Part shown: piece by piece, positions 44,665-60,900 of the stretch | Layout of the letters: each line of letters begins with the position of its first letter | Position numbering within the stretch: position 1 is the stretch's first letter | Assembly: GCA_008931825.1 (NCBI GenBank) | Contig: QXVZ01027690.1 | Span: forward strand, 1-64,000 | Direction of reading: 5' to 3' | DNA length: 64,000 nt | Source: Phallusia fumigata | Lineage: Eukaryota; Chordata; Ascidiacea; Phlebobranchia; Ascidiidae | The notes under the pieces: model-generated | The model's database searches: none | What the model was told of the DNA's origin: nothing | The model's input: only the letters and a program-made list of their open reading frames with translations | Translations under genes and position numbers: made by a program

Positions 44665-46711
44665 ATGAACAACTGGATTGCGATTCCCGTTCTTGCAGTT
44701 TTGGCACTTTTTGTTATTCTTTCAGCTCATAGGTGTTCAAGTAAGTGTTTCTGATTCTTGGTTCTCTATATTTTTTTCCTGAATTTTCCCGAATTTCTGA
44801 AGTTTTTCCTGAATTTCTGTTTGATAGACAGTCAAACTCTAGAAAGTGTGGTGGACACAACTAACCAACACCAAGAGGTATGTAAATCTGTATTTTGTTG
44901 CAATGTTTGTCGTTCGATTAGGAGTTAAGTCTCCTTTAGGATCCCCTCCAAGCGCCTGTAGGCTATTTACAGTTCTTTGTTCCAGCCAACCAATGACTGC
45001 GTATCCCCTCGGGCAAACTAACCAAGAAGATTGTTTTTGACGCATGTTTTGTCATACAAAAGTGCTGAATCAAATTATTCGTGCAAGAATGTAAAAATCA
45101 ACAAATGGTGCAATACATTGACGCCATGTTTGTTGCGCAGCGAAGCGGTAACGTCTGCGTATCGAAGTGTGAAACAAAGTCCCCCTAACCATAGAAATGT
45201 ACACACATTTGCACTAATGTCAATTTTATTTCTTTTACACCTACGTCATCGGGGATTTTAGCTTGTTGCCATTGAATTGAACGCTTCAAATAGGAATAGG
45301 ATGTTGGTGTTGTTGCATGCATTAGCAATTAAAGTTTAACTGTACTGGTTTTAGGCAGCAGAGTTTTTTCTTTTCAGGGCAGAAAAAATATGGCTAGCAA
45401 CAATGAAGTTGATTGCTCAAGCAGGAGAACTGTGTTTTCCGTCACAAACATGTCAACACTGTTCAAAAAATGTGCCAAATCCAACAATGCACAGCAAGTC
45501 GAAATGGACCTATACCTTGATGCTTGGGAGGAATTAATCAGGTAAAGATACTGAATTTGTAAGATTTCACAATGTTGCAAACTTACTTATAATTGATAAT
45601 AAATTATCAAGGTAATTTTTTTGTGAAACTATGATTTTCAGCTAGCGCTAGGTGTATCTAAATTACATAAAATGCATGACTTGGTGCACATCTTTTTGGT
45701 TTGTTTGTGAAACAATAAAATTTGTGAAAACTGCTGGTGACAGATTTAGATAGAGTTGTAATATGATGCAGTTAAACATGCTTTTCAACTGCTTTAAAAT
45801 CCGTGTTTTTACTTTACTATTAATTAAACACCTTTTTGCAAATGCTCCACAGCATTGTGGGATAATAAATAATGAACCCTAAACAGCACCATATATAACT
45901 TGTAGCAAGTAAATTTTTACTTCAAAAAAATCGTGTTGTATGTTGAATTTGTAGATTTTTAAACTCAATGGGTAAAGCATTTACATTTGTGAGCTCTGAT
46001 GTGGTTGACAAGGTTGGGATTTTGCGAGATTTTCGAAAATCAGCTCAAGGCAACAATTATGCAACAATCGAGGAAATGATGTCATACGAAAAAGAAAACA
46101 ATCTGATAAATTACAAAGATGCACCATCAAAAAAGGTTACTTTCATGTAACATCTGGTTTGAGTTTAGGCAACATGCTAGTTACCTATGGATATTACATT
46201 AGGTGGCTAAATTTTAATTTGCTTAAATTTGCTTTGACAAAAGTAATTTGCTGACCTAAGTATAAAATTGGACATTATATTTTGAAAACAGGTCAAAGCA
46301 TCTGGATCAAGAACTCTTCTCAGATTGCATCGAGCTTTAAAATTTCTTTTAATTCTAATTGGCAAACTGGCCAGAAACGAGGATGATGGAAAGGTTTCTT
46401 TAATGGGATATAATGCTTATCATGCCTCTCCTATGTCTAAGTAAGTAAATTGCTTACTATGCATTTTGCAACCAGAAACAGTCAGACTTTACTGCTTCTT
46501 TTGCCTTAGATATCACCCTTGGATTGTTCAAAAAGCTGTTGGTGTTGCCGTATACATGTTGCCAGATCGAGAAACCTTTATTAAACAAATGTGTCAAGAC
46601 CTACCCAGAGAGGAAATAGAGTCAACCATGAATGTTTGCTCACAAAGCATGGATGCAGTTTTTGATAATTCTGAAGCACTCTATAGGTTTGCAAAATGTT
46701 GTAGAGCTTGA
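44665..46711 (+). CDS. GLTP-domain lipid transfer protein with N-terminal anchor (CPTP/GLTPD2-like)
   Basis: Moves single sphingolipids, probably ceramide-1-phosphate, between membranes. The exons 44665-44740, 44828-44877, 45378-45541, 45955-46135, 46292-46440 and 46510-46711 give 273 aa. The GLTP fold matches human CPTP: RFLNSMGKAFTFVSSDVVDK carries the headgroup Asp and Lys, SRTLLRLHRAL the two Arg, and YHPWIV the His. The first two exons add a hydrophobic helix (residues about 4-21, IAIPVLAVLALFVILSA) and a polar linker, joined in phase. Human CPTP lacks this. GLTPD2 has an N-terminal hydrophobic segment, so the gene may be GLTPD2-like or ancestral to both. A shorter cytosolic form could start at MASNNEVD in exon 3. 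Confidence 0.9.
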
Positions 46712-47972
46712 CATAAACTTTAAGTAAATTTTATTAAAAGTATTTTCGGGTGATCTAAAAAACTTTTATTTTTTACTGTATTTGTATTACCTTTACTTTA
46801 CAGTGTACAATAGCTTAAGTTTAGTCTGATGCAATGCAGGCAGTTTGCTTCATTTGTGGTCTTTGCTGCATTTTTAACAAAATATTAAAATCTAAAACAT
46901 ATTTATGTGTCTATATGTTTATCAGTACAGCTTACAACCTGACAGGTTTATTTCTGATTTGCAACCTTTTTTGTTCTCACCATTTTTTTCATTCCCACAA
47001 TTTATACATAATTATTTAATTGTGGCACTGTTTTGCAGCAAATTCGACCTTCTGGAAATACCTTGAAAGAGAAAAAACCATTAGAAAGTGTTTGCTATCT
47101 ATGGAACTCACTGTTGCATGAAATTTAGGTGTTGTTCGGATGTGTGCAATATATGTTTCAACATTTGTTCTGTATACACAGTAATTACACAGCAGTGTGT
47201 CCGAGAAACTTCTACAAGAATTTCAAAGTTGAGTTTCTATGTGCAGTAGATGGTCCGTTACATTGGCTGTTATTCTTTTTTGTTTTCTATGATTCTGCCC
47301 TTGCAGTTTAGGCTACCTGGATTTTGGCTTGGGTGTGCAAGGTCTTGAAATCCAAAGTATGCCATTTCCAATGAGATACTGATGACAAAATCCTGTTTGA
47401 ATATTTTATTTTCTGCAATTGACCTGTTTTTTGTTGTTCTTTGAGTATTCTTGACATATATATTCTTTTTTACTTCCATGTGCTTTTAGTTAATTCTTGT
47501 AAGTGTTTTACATGCTAGGTTTTAGTATGGATGTACTGCATACCACTGTTTTAAAAATTGCCATGATTAACAAATATTGTTTCAGTCCCACAAACATTTA
47601 GTTGCATTCTTTACTCAGTTTTAATTAAATTATACAGCATGTATTCTTTGGTTTGTTTGAAGTGTAGAAATGCAGATGTCAAAAAGGCGTGATGTGTTTT
47701 TTACGTAATTTTACAGGTGCAAAATCTACAACTTTCAACCATAGAGTTACAACGAATAAAAAAATTTTTCGTCGATACGGTGGCTACATCCGTTGGAAAA
47801 CGTTGCGTAACATGTTTGCAGACGCTTTACGGGTAAAGTCAGTTCGATACCGCCCCGTTTGAGTAGCTAACACAACTAAGTTTGTACTTGTTTATTTTAA
47901 CAAATCACCAATGATAACTAATCATTTCATCAAATTGCGTCTAAGCTTGAAACATTTCATTCAGTGCAAAAG
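46712..47972. other. Convergent 3' intergenic region
   Basis: Lies between the stops of the GLTP-fold gene and creatine kinase. AT-rich, with no recognised coding sequence. Short open frames such as 47129-47311 are not credible. Confidence 0.55.
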
Positions 47973-50900
47973 TTACTTTGGCATGAGGCGATCGATAGTA
48001 CCCCGCTTCTCCAAACGTTTTTCCATTTCCACTAGCAAAGTGACGCCATCAATGACCTCCTGTACCAGTTGGACTTCAGACTTGCCGAGTCTGTCAAGGT
48101 TCGAAATATCGAATGTTCCTCCAACGGCAGCGGTGTCAACTCCGCCCGTGCCACGTTTTTGCAGCCTGAAAGAAAACAACCAAGTCCAATTAAACTCATG
48201 TAAAAAGGATTTTTTCTGGCTAGCTTACTTGGATTGCATTTGTAATTCCTGCTTCGGTTTTCCTTATGCTATACTACGCGTATGGCGCTTTATCAAAATC
48301 CAACAGCTGTAACTTTGGTATTTTACTGTGTAACTTGGTATACACGGTATGTCTACGCCTTGAAATATAGCACCGACGAAAAGGTTTTCGTACCTCAGTT
48401 TGTCAAGGATGTCATTAAAACGCTTGTCCTTGCTGAGGAGGGGCAACTTGACATGGACACCGCATCTCAGCCCATTACCGCAGTTTGATGGACAGGTGAG
48501 AATGTAACCAAGGTTGTCCGATTTCTGAAATTCCCATCCGATTTCCTAAAATGAAAAGCCAAAAATTAAAATTGGCAATATCGTCGATTAAATAAACATC
48601 TTTTTTACAAAGCGCGCTGTGTTATACATGACTGCACGAAACAACGAACATTTGTAAGTAACTGCCAATCGGCCTAATAATGCAATATTTTTGTTTTTAG
48701 CTATATTTTCCTAATTATGTTTTTTAACCTCTCTTTATCAGCAGTTGACATTCAAGTTGAGTCGTTAATATTTGTGTTTGATTGACGTAATTTATGTTTT
48801 CTACTCGGAGTGGATAAACCAGTTATGTCCAAAACACACTCTACGTACCCCAACAATTTTCTCGATTTGGTTGACTCCTTTGCAAAAGCGGGCGAACACG
48901 GCCTTCATATCACCGCCTTTCTGCGATGCAACAACGATTTTACTATCAACTATTTAAACAAAAAAATCTATTAAAATCAGTTGTCCCACCTCCATAGAGA
49001 TAAGACGGAGATGGTCTTCCTCGTTCACCCACACCAAAAAGTTTTTCTCGTCGTTGTGAAAGATCCCACGGGCGTCGGGCCAGTCCCTAGCCATTCCCGC
49101 GCTTGTAAGCAGGGGAGAGACCGGCTTGTCAAACAGGAAATGATCTTCTATTAGTTTGTCCTGATCCGCTTCGGACATCGTCTTCAACGAGTAATACTGA
49201 CCTGTAAAAAGTACGTGTATTTTAAACTGGTTACCGTACCTTCGTTTCTATAGGTGCAGTACAAAATGATTTTAAAAATTTAATTTAAATTCTAAAATGT
49301 TTAAACATTTTAGTTTACTTACTCTCCTTCTCCAAAATGGGGAAAAACGTGTTGGCAAACTATTAGAAACGTACCACACAAATCTGAGGATAAGCCTTGA
49401 AACGCAGCAATGGCAATATTTTCGACCTCGCGTCGCTCGGCTCTGGAGCAAACGGGTGGATGGGGTAATCCCCGGATTGCTCTGCCGGTTCGTACGCGTG
49501 AAGAAAGAACGTATTTTTCGTCGAGTTTTCCACCTTTAATGTGGGCCGGATTTAAGTCGATAGGGTGCGTGTCGACCTCTGGATCATACCCGTTGTGTCT
49601 TTCCTTTATTACTGTAAAACACATACAGTAACGTGATGGCGTGGACTTCTAATGCAGCAAAAGACAGAATTGTACCGGTAGTACCGAAGGTCGTTGCAGA
49701 ACAGCTTATTTAAAAGTCAAAATTGTCTGTTTTACGGTTTAGACGAAAGCCTTGGAAATAACGCAAACCAAACATCTTAAAACGTTTTTTAAATTAACGT
49801 TGTCAAAGAATTCATTTTAATGCCAACGTTTCAGCAAACGATGTACCTGTGTAAACTTTTCTTACCGTTGATACCACTACGGTTGATGTTGCTAGCCTAT
49901 CACCACAAAACAGTTTTAGTGCGAATGCGACAGTCATAAACAATTAACATTTAGGTGAGAGTCCAATTGTCACCTGGATAAAAGAGGTCTTTAAAAGTCT
50001 CGTAACTTTCCTCATCGCACGCAGTGAGTCCAACAATTTTAATGTAAGGATGACCCGGGTTGTCGACCCCCGTCTGAATACACTGATCTAGGGTGAAGCC
50101 ATTTGGAGTTGTCTAAATGTAAAAAGGACTGTACTATCATTTGCAGAAAAAAGAATTTGCTTGTTCGACTTTCTGTAGCTTTTTATTGAAACGGATTTGA
50201 CTGTATTTGGTTACTTAACAAATACTTTAGTACTTTTTATTGGTAAGGTGTAAACATGTGCTCTTAAAAAACAAAAATAACGCCTCCCGCAACTGCTCTT
50301 GGGTCAATGCGTATCATGCTAATATAATGGGGCAATGACTTAGGGTTACACATGTTTACCGATATATGCAGCGCACAACAATCGAACGTAATCTTAAACA
50401 CCTTGATATCGTAAAATTTTACATTTTGTTCATGAAGGTAAATTGGTTTGATTCTAGTTAATTTCAATATTCTTTTTTAAACAGGCTGTATTGGTCCCTG
50501 CTCGGACCAACAAAAGAAAACAACCTAACTTACAACCTTTATATGAAAGTGATGTCACGTCGTCTTTTATTGATTGGACGAATTTAACATCTTATTTAAA
50601 GGATTTAACTTCACACCTTACTTTAACAAAATTCGATTGTTCTGTAAAGGTTGCCAAACACCGGTTTAGATTATGAAAGAGGGCATAATAAGTTGTATGG
50701 TCCAGGAAGCGTACCAGGGTGCGAAGCTGAACATAACCGTGTCTTACATTGAGAAAAATATCCAATTTTTTGAGGATCGGATGGCGCATGCCCCGTTGCC
50801 CTGGAAAGTTTTGTCGCTTTTTTCAAAAGTTAAGAAATGGAAATGCTCCTAATACTGTTAAAATGCCACTTACCACATCTCTAAGCTTAGCATAACATCC

Positions 50901-51083
50901 TGGCGTGAGGTGATTTTTCATAATATTATGATGGTTCTTGAGGTCAGGAAAATCTGCACCTGGTGGATACTTCAGTTCTCGTGTCGGTGGCAAACGAGCT
51001 CCAGCAGCATGCCTTTCATTTATGTACCACAACGCTGCCGAACTAGCTGCCGCTATGACCACACCAATTTTCTTTGAAAACAT
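47973..51083 (-). CDS. CKMT: Mitochondrial-type creatine kinase
   Basis: Transfers phosphate between ATP and creatine in the mitochondrial intermembrane space. The minus-strand exons 50874-51083, 49974-50112, 49375-49611, 48990-49201, 48849-48920, 48394-48545 and 47973-48165 give 404 aa. The N-terminus [20 protein letters not shown] is presequence-like and is followed by [14 protein letters not shown], as in CKMT. Kinase motifs are [34 protein letters not shown] and [12 protein letters not shown]. The reactive cysteine is Cys308, in TCPSNCGNG. The family norm is TCPSNLGTG, so two neighbouring residues differ, including a second Cys close by and a third in LRCG. The start is the first ATG; the open frame continues upstream without one. 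Confidence 0.96.
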
Positions 51084-53499
51084 TTTTGCAAATCCTTTTC
51101 TTGAACTAAATTCCGGACTATTTATAAATGCTGGTACCCCTTTAACAGTCGTTGCACGCAAACCTGATTCAAAATTGTGTCAAGTTGTATTCATCGAACA
51201 AAGGGTGAAACAATGGGGTTTGTCTGACCTTGTCGCGTTAATAATTGACTTCACAAAACCGCAAAACTAAAAAAGAAAAATTGCACTAAGTTTCAGGTGT
51301 AAGTTTACCAAACTGTTTTTCAAAAATTTGCACATGCTGCATCTAAAAACGTAAAAAAGTTTATGTAAGACAGCGATTTTGGCTAATTTTCCCGTTTATT
51401 TTACCAACGTCAACATTTTGTCTGCCATCACATCGCTATGTGGAGTCACGTACAAGCGTGTTTAACTAGGGGAAGAAATAACGGTTTGTGTAAAGTAGAT
51501 CCACACGTCAGCACATTGCCTGTGACGATGTGTGGTTATATTCATCGAAATGTTACTCCTAATAATGCTAAAAATAGGGCTATCGCGCTTGTTATTTTAA
51601 TTCAGTTGCTTACGTTTAATTTCAGTTTATATATGTTTGTTATTCTCACTTCACTTCAACAAAATAACAAAGCAGCCAATTTGGTCCCGGAAAAACAATG
51701 TTAACGTTAAGCAACTTTTACTACTTCATTATTACGACTTCCAACATGCAAATCGGTTTGGTACCGAATCTGCATTAAAAATCCTGGCTCTATTTCCACC
51801 ATTTTGGCACGTGCTATTTTTTATTTTTGTGGTACGAATCAAGGTTGCCTTGCATTGTCGTTTTCTTTTGCCCCAATATTTTATCAATGTGCAACCATCA
51901 ACATCACTTTACTGTTGAATGACCATAAACTGGGTATCTCCCCGAACTGTTCAGTGATGTTTGCGTTTTTTGACCAGACTTGGTAAAAAACATTTTTATG
52001 TCACTTTGTACCTCATGTTAATAATTCAACAATTTTGATGAAGAAGGCTTCGTGTATTGTGAATTATTATGTTGATTATTCACATAGGTTGAGCTGATGT
52101 TCAATGGCATTTTTAACTTTTTAGCAATTATTATCGACCAAAATATTTTCGACAGGTGGCCGGTTGGAAAGGCATGAGACCCGCGTGTCTTAAAAATGTC
52201 ACCATCTAGAAACAAACAAAACAGGAAAGATATGGAGAAAAAAATTCGGCACATATCTACGATTTTTTTGAATTGTTTCTAAGGGCAATTAAAAAACTCT
52301 TATGCTGGCGTCCCCAATTACCAGGGATAAAAAAAGACCCCAGGACGTTTTTCTTAAAAACATTTTATCAATTGGAGGACCGTATGCTTTGTACTAAAGC
52401 TAATATTTTAATTATTATAGAAAGGATATATAGCGCCCTGATAAAATAATACGATGGAAAAGTTGCGGGTCACGGCCCTTAATCATCAATGCGTGTTTAA
52501 GAAAGGATCCCTCGTTTATATCGTGTGGTACCGGTGGTTTGCTTAAATACATTTTATTGAAGGTATTTGTCCATTTCATTGACTACAATGTCATGATCAA
52601 AACATTGCATCAGCCATGCTGCATTATTTGTTGATTGCCGTGTAATTATAAATATATGTAAATAAAGTTTAGATTCGGCTTGTCACATAGTTGTTTCAAT
52701 GGCGCAAATTATTTAGCAGGTAATCAAACGCAGACAAAAAAACAGTTGCAAAGTGCAATGGCCGCTTTTGCACTATTTTTTATCTAGCGATATTAAAACA
52801 TGTTTGGTTTGTCATATGTAACACGTTTGTATGGGCAATTAAGAACGTTTTACCTTTTAATTTCGGACTGGCAAACGTGGCTAAATTTTAATACTGCCAT
52901 AGCAAAGAAAACTATAACAGTGTTTTTTGGTCATAGTCAAAAGTGCAAATGAACGACGACAGACGTGTTTTGTTTGTTGGTATTTTTTGTGCTTTCGGCA
53001 CCTCAACTTAAAATAGTATTTTCGGAGACGTACCACAAGCGAATCATGTGCACACTGCCCAGTGGTTGTATCGGTTGTATATCAGAACAGCTTTTATGAA
53101 ACATTTTTTGCCATACATTTTCTACTCTGACGTGTTTTTGTGAGTGACGGTTTGGTCAATTCTTTTAAATTGATGTTATTTTCCTTTTGCTGTGACTCAC
53201 ATATTAACACTTCCTGATTGTATAAATTTACAGCTTAGCAGCACGTTGCATGGTTTGGGGTGTTTTTTTGTGATTGGTTTTGTTGTTGTCCTGCAACATA
53301 TCTGTCATTTTTGGTACTTTGCATTTGGCCAGGTGCAGACTAATCGCGTTACTTGTTTTTCTGGATGCTCCGGATTTCTGCAGAGATATGCCGAGATATG
53401 CTCTTAGCGAATTGCGGCGCTTGCGCTGTGTAAAATATAGTAAACTTTGCAACCAAGCCATTAGAAGACCACCTTCTTGTATTTCCTGTCCAGCCCATC
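51084..53499. other. Gene-poor intergenic region
   Basis: About 2.4 kb in which I see no exon, RNA gene or clear mobile element. The part next to 51083 should contain the creatine kinase promoter. Confidence 0.5.
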
Positions 53500-53665
53500 A
53501 TTCTCTACTACAGATGTGTCACACAAAGCCTGGTAATGACGGTGTTGCTACAACGCGATCCACCAACGTTTCAACGTTGCGTAGCTATCTTCGGCTTGGT
53601 CATTGTTTTAGTGCTATTGGTTCGCTATGATTTTTCGTGATCGAACTTAACTCGACATGTTGTGT
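53500..53665 (+). repeat. Dispersed short repeat, relative of 8025-8195
   Basis: Carries the same ordered blocks: AATGACGGTGT, GATCCACCA, TCGGCTTGGTCATTGTTTT, TCGCTATGATTT and ACTTAACTCGAC. The copies share the tail best. It sits in the gene-poor region. Confidence 0.65.
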
Positions 53666-54636
53666 ATAACTTTTGTTCCGCCATAATGGGTGTGGATTTA
53701 CCTGCCCAGTTTTTTTTTAATGCCGTTCATGATTACCAAGGTGCATATAATCACAGCGTCACTGTGGAAGGATGTACGAGAGGAAAAGGTTGAAAACAAC
53801 TGGACTATAGAAAATCGATAAACGACGTTGCTGACGCAATTCTGCGCTGACTTTGTTGGTGAAAAAAATCAATGACACATACCCACAGTTCTAGAACATG
53901 TTACATCACGCATATTTAAACATCAATAGTAATCATTCAACAACAAAGAAAGCACCAAATTTTTGACGATTAACAAGGAGGAAAAATCTGATTGCCACGG
54001 TTCACAACATACCTTCCCTATTATACTCAGCAAGTAGTAAAATAAGGCAAAACATTGTTTGTACATTATAGATTAGTTATTTATACAGTATTACTATTAA
54101 ATATTAAATTAGGCTAATAAACAAATTTGAAACAATTCAGTCAGAGTAGACACAGAAATTACAATAACATTGCACTTGTGAAATAGAGAACTGAAGAAAA
54201 GGAAACACAGCAGTTTTCCAATGCATACGAGGTACCAAGGACATATGAATATTTCATGAGTGCCTGCACACAGGCTTTTCACAAAAGCCAATTTCACACC
54301 ATCCAACTCAGTGGTAATACTTTGACTACATTTAACTTTAGCACTAATAGTGATGTGTTGATAACAATCACAGAAATTTTGTGATTTGTTTCGTGATTGT
54401 TTATCCTGGAAGATGTAAAATTCTGTTTTGCCATAACTGCAAAAATTTTGTGACAATATACTTCATGATAAGTTTCACAAGCAACACCTCATGCACAAAT
54501 TTTGTACCACATTAATATTGTAAATAAATTACAAACATGGTCACTTCAAATAAACAACACATGCTTTTCAAAGAAAGAATATTACAGTTTTGGGCCATTT
54601 GCTACCTAGTCCAAAGTACACTTAATGTCAATGATG
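53666..54636 (-). other. 3' flank and probable 3' UTR of kinesin light chain
   Basis: About 1 kb downstream (minus strand) of the kinesin light chain stop. No coding sequence recognised. Confidence 0.5.
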
Positions 54637-57946
<3,310 letters not shown>

Positions 57947-60900
57947 ATGTCTGTTAACAATACATCACCAACCATCCCAGTTCCTGTGTCCATCCCAATT
58001 ACCCCATCATTTTCTATTAATGATGTTGGTGTGGTTTTGTCAACTGGTAGTACAAAACCACCATTGCAGTCACAAGTTGTCTACCAGCCTATTAGCAAGG
58101 TCTCTATTAACCCAATGCCAGCACCAGCAAATTCAGCACCAATGTTTGTTCAGGTAAGTTAAGCTAGCATTCATAAGCAGTCTATTGGCAGAGTTTTGTT
58201 TAAAGCGAAAATGTTGCATTTAAATGGTTGCAAACTGGTTTTAGGGTTAAATAATGTAAATGGTGTTTGCAGGACAACTCTTCAATAAAACAACCATCCA
58301 GCAGTGCCCCAATGTCCATGGCCAATGCACCTATTGCAGTGTCTGTTGCTCCGAAACAACTTATCACCAGGTTGCCTAATCAGGTTACCCAACCTCAAAA
58401 GACATTTGGCAAACATCAATTGCCAGTTCGTTCAGTACCAGCATCAGCCTCAGTCACACCACAGGTTATTCCCAGATCTACTTCTGCTGCAAATACTGTT
58501 ACAACAGCTTTGTTAGACCCAGGCGGTGGAGGAGGTGGCTTTCCACCGAAAGCAGTTGCTTTGCAATCCGCTATTATACCAGGTGCTAAGCAAAAGGTAA
58601 GAAGTACATTTAACCTGTGAATTTATTGCCTTCACTAATTGAACAACTCCTAAACTTGGTCAAACATTTGTGTTTACTAATTTTTCAACAGTTACAAGCC
58701 CAACATGTTTTAATGGCTCCTGGTCTGAGAACTCCTGCACCCATCAAGTATTCGCAATTTCAGCCAACTGTAAGCAATTACAAATCATTGCAAATTAAGA
58801 GGGCTGTCATTTAAATACATCATTAATCTGTAGATTGTTTAAAACTTTTACCAAACAAAATTGCCAGCACAAAGTGTGTGGGATGGGTGAAACTGATTTT
58901 TCAACCAAACATTTTGTTATTTGCAGACATTTAGTTCTGTATCCTATCAAATACCTAATCAACAACAGACTGCAACCACTTTGGCAGTAAAACCTTTACA
59001 AAGTGGCAACCGTGTACAACAACCGTTGGTGGTAAGTTGCATAAGTATACATGATTGTGTAGGTAGTCCTTATGGCTTAATCAAGTGCTGGTAATCCATT
59101 TTCTTATCTACTTTAGCTTACTACCAATAAAATTTTTAGGTTCGGCCAATTTTTCAACAGAGTAGACCAATACCACTTGCAGTTGCTACTACACAAGAAG
59201 CTCCAAGAAGGTAGATTTTGGTTTTTAAACTGTAACCCTTGGGCAATGATTGTATGCAATCCATGTTACTAGCTAATTTGATTGTCTGCTAGTTAAATAA
59301 TATTTTACCTCTGTATTTCAGGCCCAGCAGTGTACTTCATCAACCAACCACAACAATAAGCATTTCAGTATCAGCAAGGCCAAACAGCCAACAAGAACCT
59401 GTCCAGTTGATTAATGCCACGTCTCGAGTTTCTGTTACTTCAACTGCAGGTAATTAGTTCACATAAAATGTCCTGCTGACTTTCATTTATTGTTCTTTGG
59501 TACAAATTGGAGCATTGCACATGTCTTAGATCTCACCATTTGCTGTAAATATATTTTTTAAGCTTTGGGGGGTGGTTTTATCTTTATCTGTTTTTTTTTT
59601 CTTGATAATTTTTTTGTAAAGGAGGAAAATCGGTGTACCAAGTGAGCATTGCATCATCATCAGGTGTTTCTCCTCTTTCTGGTGCTACACCGAAGGGGAC
59701 CAGAAAAGTGATGACTCCGAGGACCATTATTACAAATAGTGTGATCAGTAAGAACTGGCACATAAATTTATAACATGCTCAAACAGCAAATACAAAATAT
59801 TTTTTTTGTATTTAGACCGTACTGCTTCAACGTCAAGTGCACCATCAAGCATTGCCACATCTGTAACTTCTTTCACTTATTCTGCTGCTCCATCTCGCTT
59901 AGCTTCCATAGCATCAATCACAACTTCTGCTGTTGCTAAGGTGTTTCCACAGCCGGTATGTACTGAATTGTCAAAACTGTATTGTCTGTAAATAACTGTA
60001 GGCTCCAATAATCCTAAAAATGTGCAAATTTTTTTTCTTTTATTTCTTTTTTACAAGTTTAACCTAAAACCAGATGATAATTAAATTTACTATCTTTTTA
60101 CTGTCTTTTTTCAATCTCTTTGACATAAAACATATCCTTTATTTTTGGCTAGAAATACTTTCATTTGCATTAAAGTTCGTTGGCAATTAAAAAGAAAATC
60201 TTATTTGTAGTAAAATTCAGGCATTATGATGTGTATTTTTAGTCTATGTTTATTATGCTGTTACACTGCTATTACAATTTGCCATCAACATTAACTTTTT
60301 TTTGAAACTACAGCCTTCAGTAAGTGGCATCTCAGCTCATGTTCGCACAACAGAATTCAACCAGTCTGCAAGTTTGGTCCGTCATACACAACCTTCCACA
60401 GTGACAACAAATCAATCATCATCGTCTGGCAGTGCTGTTGTAGCATCAGTTGCTGCATCCTCAAGGGTAGGAACGTTTGAAAAATAAGTTTTTGTCCTTG
60501 TCCAAACCCAACTTACAGAATACATTTCATTGTTTATGTTTTAGACTGTTGCGTCAGTCATGCAGCCGATGATCTACATGCCTCAGGCTCCTGGTATAAG
60601 TCTCAGTTTTCCGTATCATACTCCCACAGCGACATCATACACATCACTTGGTCCTGGCATCCGACCTGCATTAAATATTTCAGGTATGCTAACACGTACT
60701 TGTGTTAGTAAAAAAATTACTTTAAAAGCATGTTTGCATATTCTTCATTTAGCTCCCAATCAGTCTGCTCCAATTCGCCTAAGTTCAAATTTACTAGTGA
60801 TGGAAGCCCCAAGGCTTGGAACAGCTCAAAGCAATATTGCAGCCTTTACTCAAGGTACTACTGTAATACGGCCTGACATACATATTGTATGAATACTCTT

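Noticed and set aside
47129-47311. 60-codon frame between the GLTP-fold gene and creatine kinase
   Set aside because: Biased hydrophobic composition from T-rich sequence; best explained as 3' UTR.
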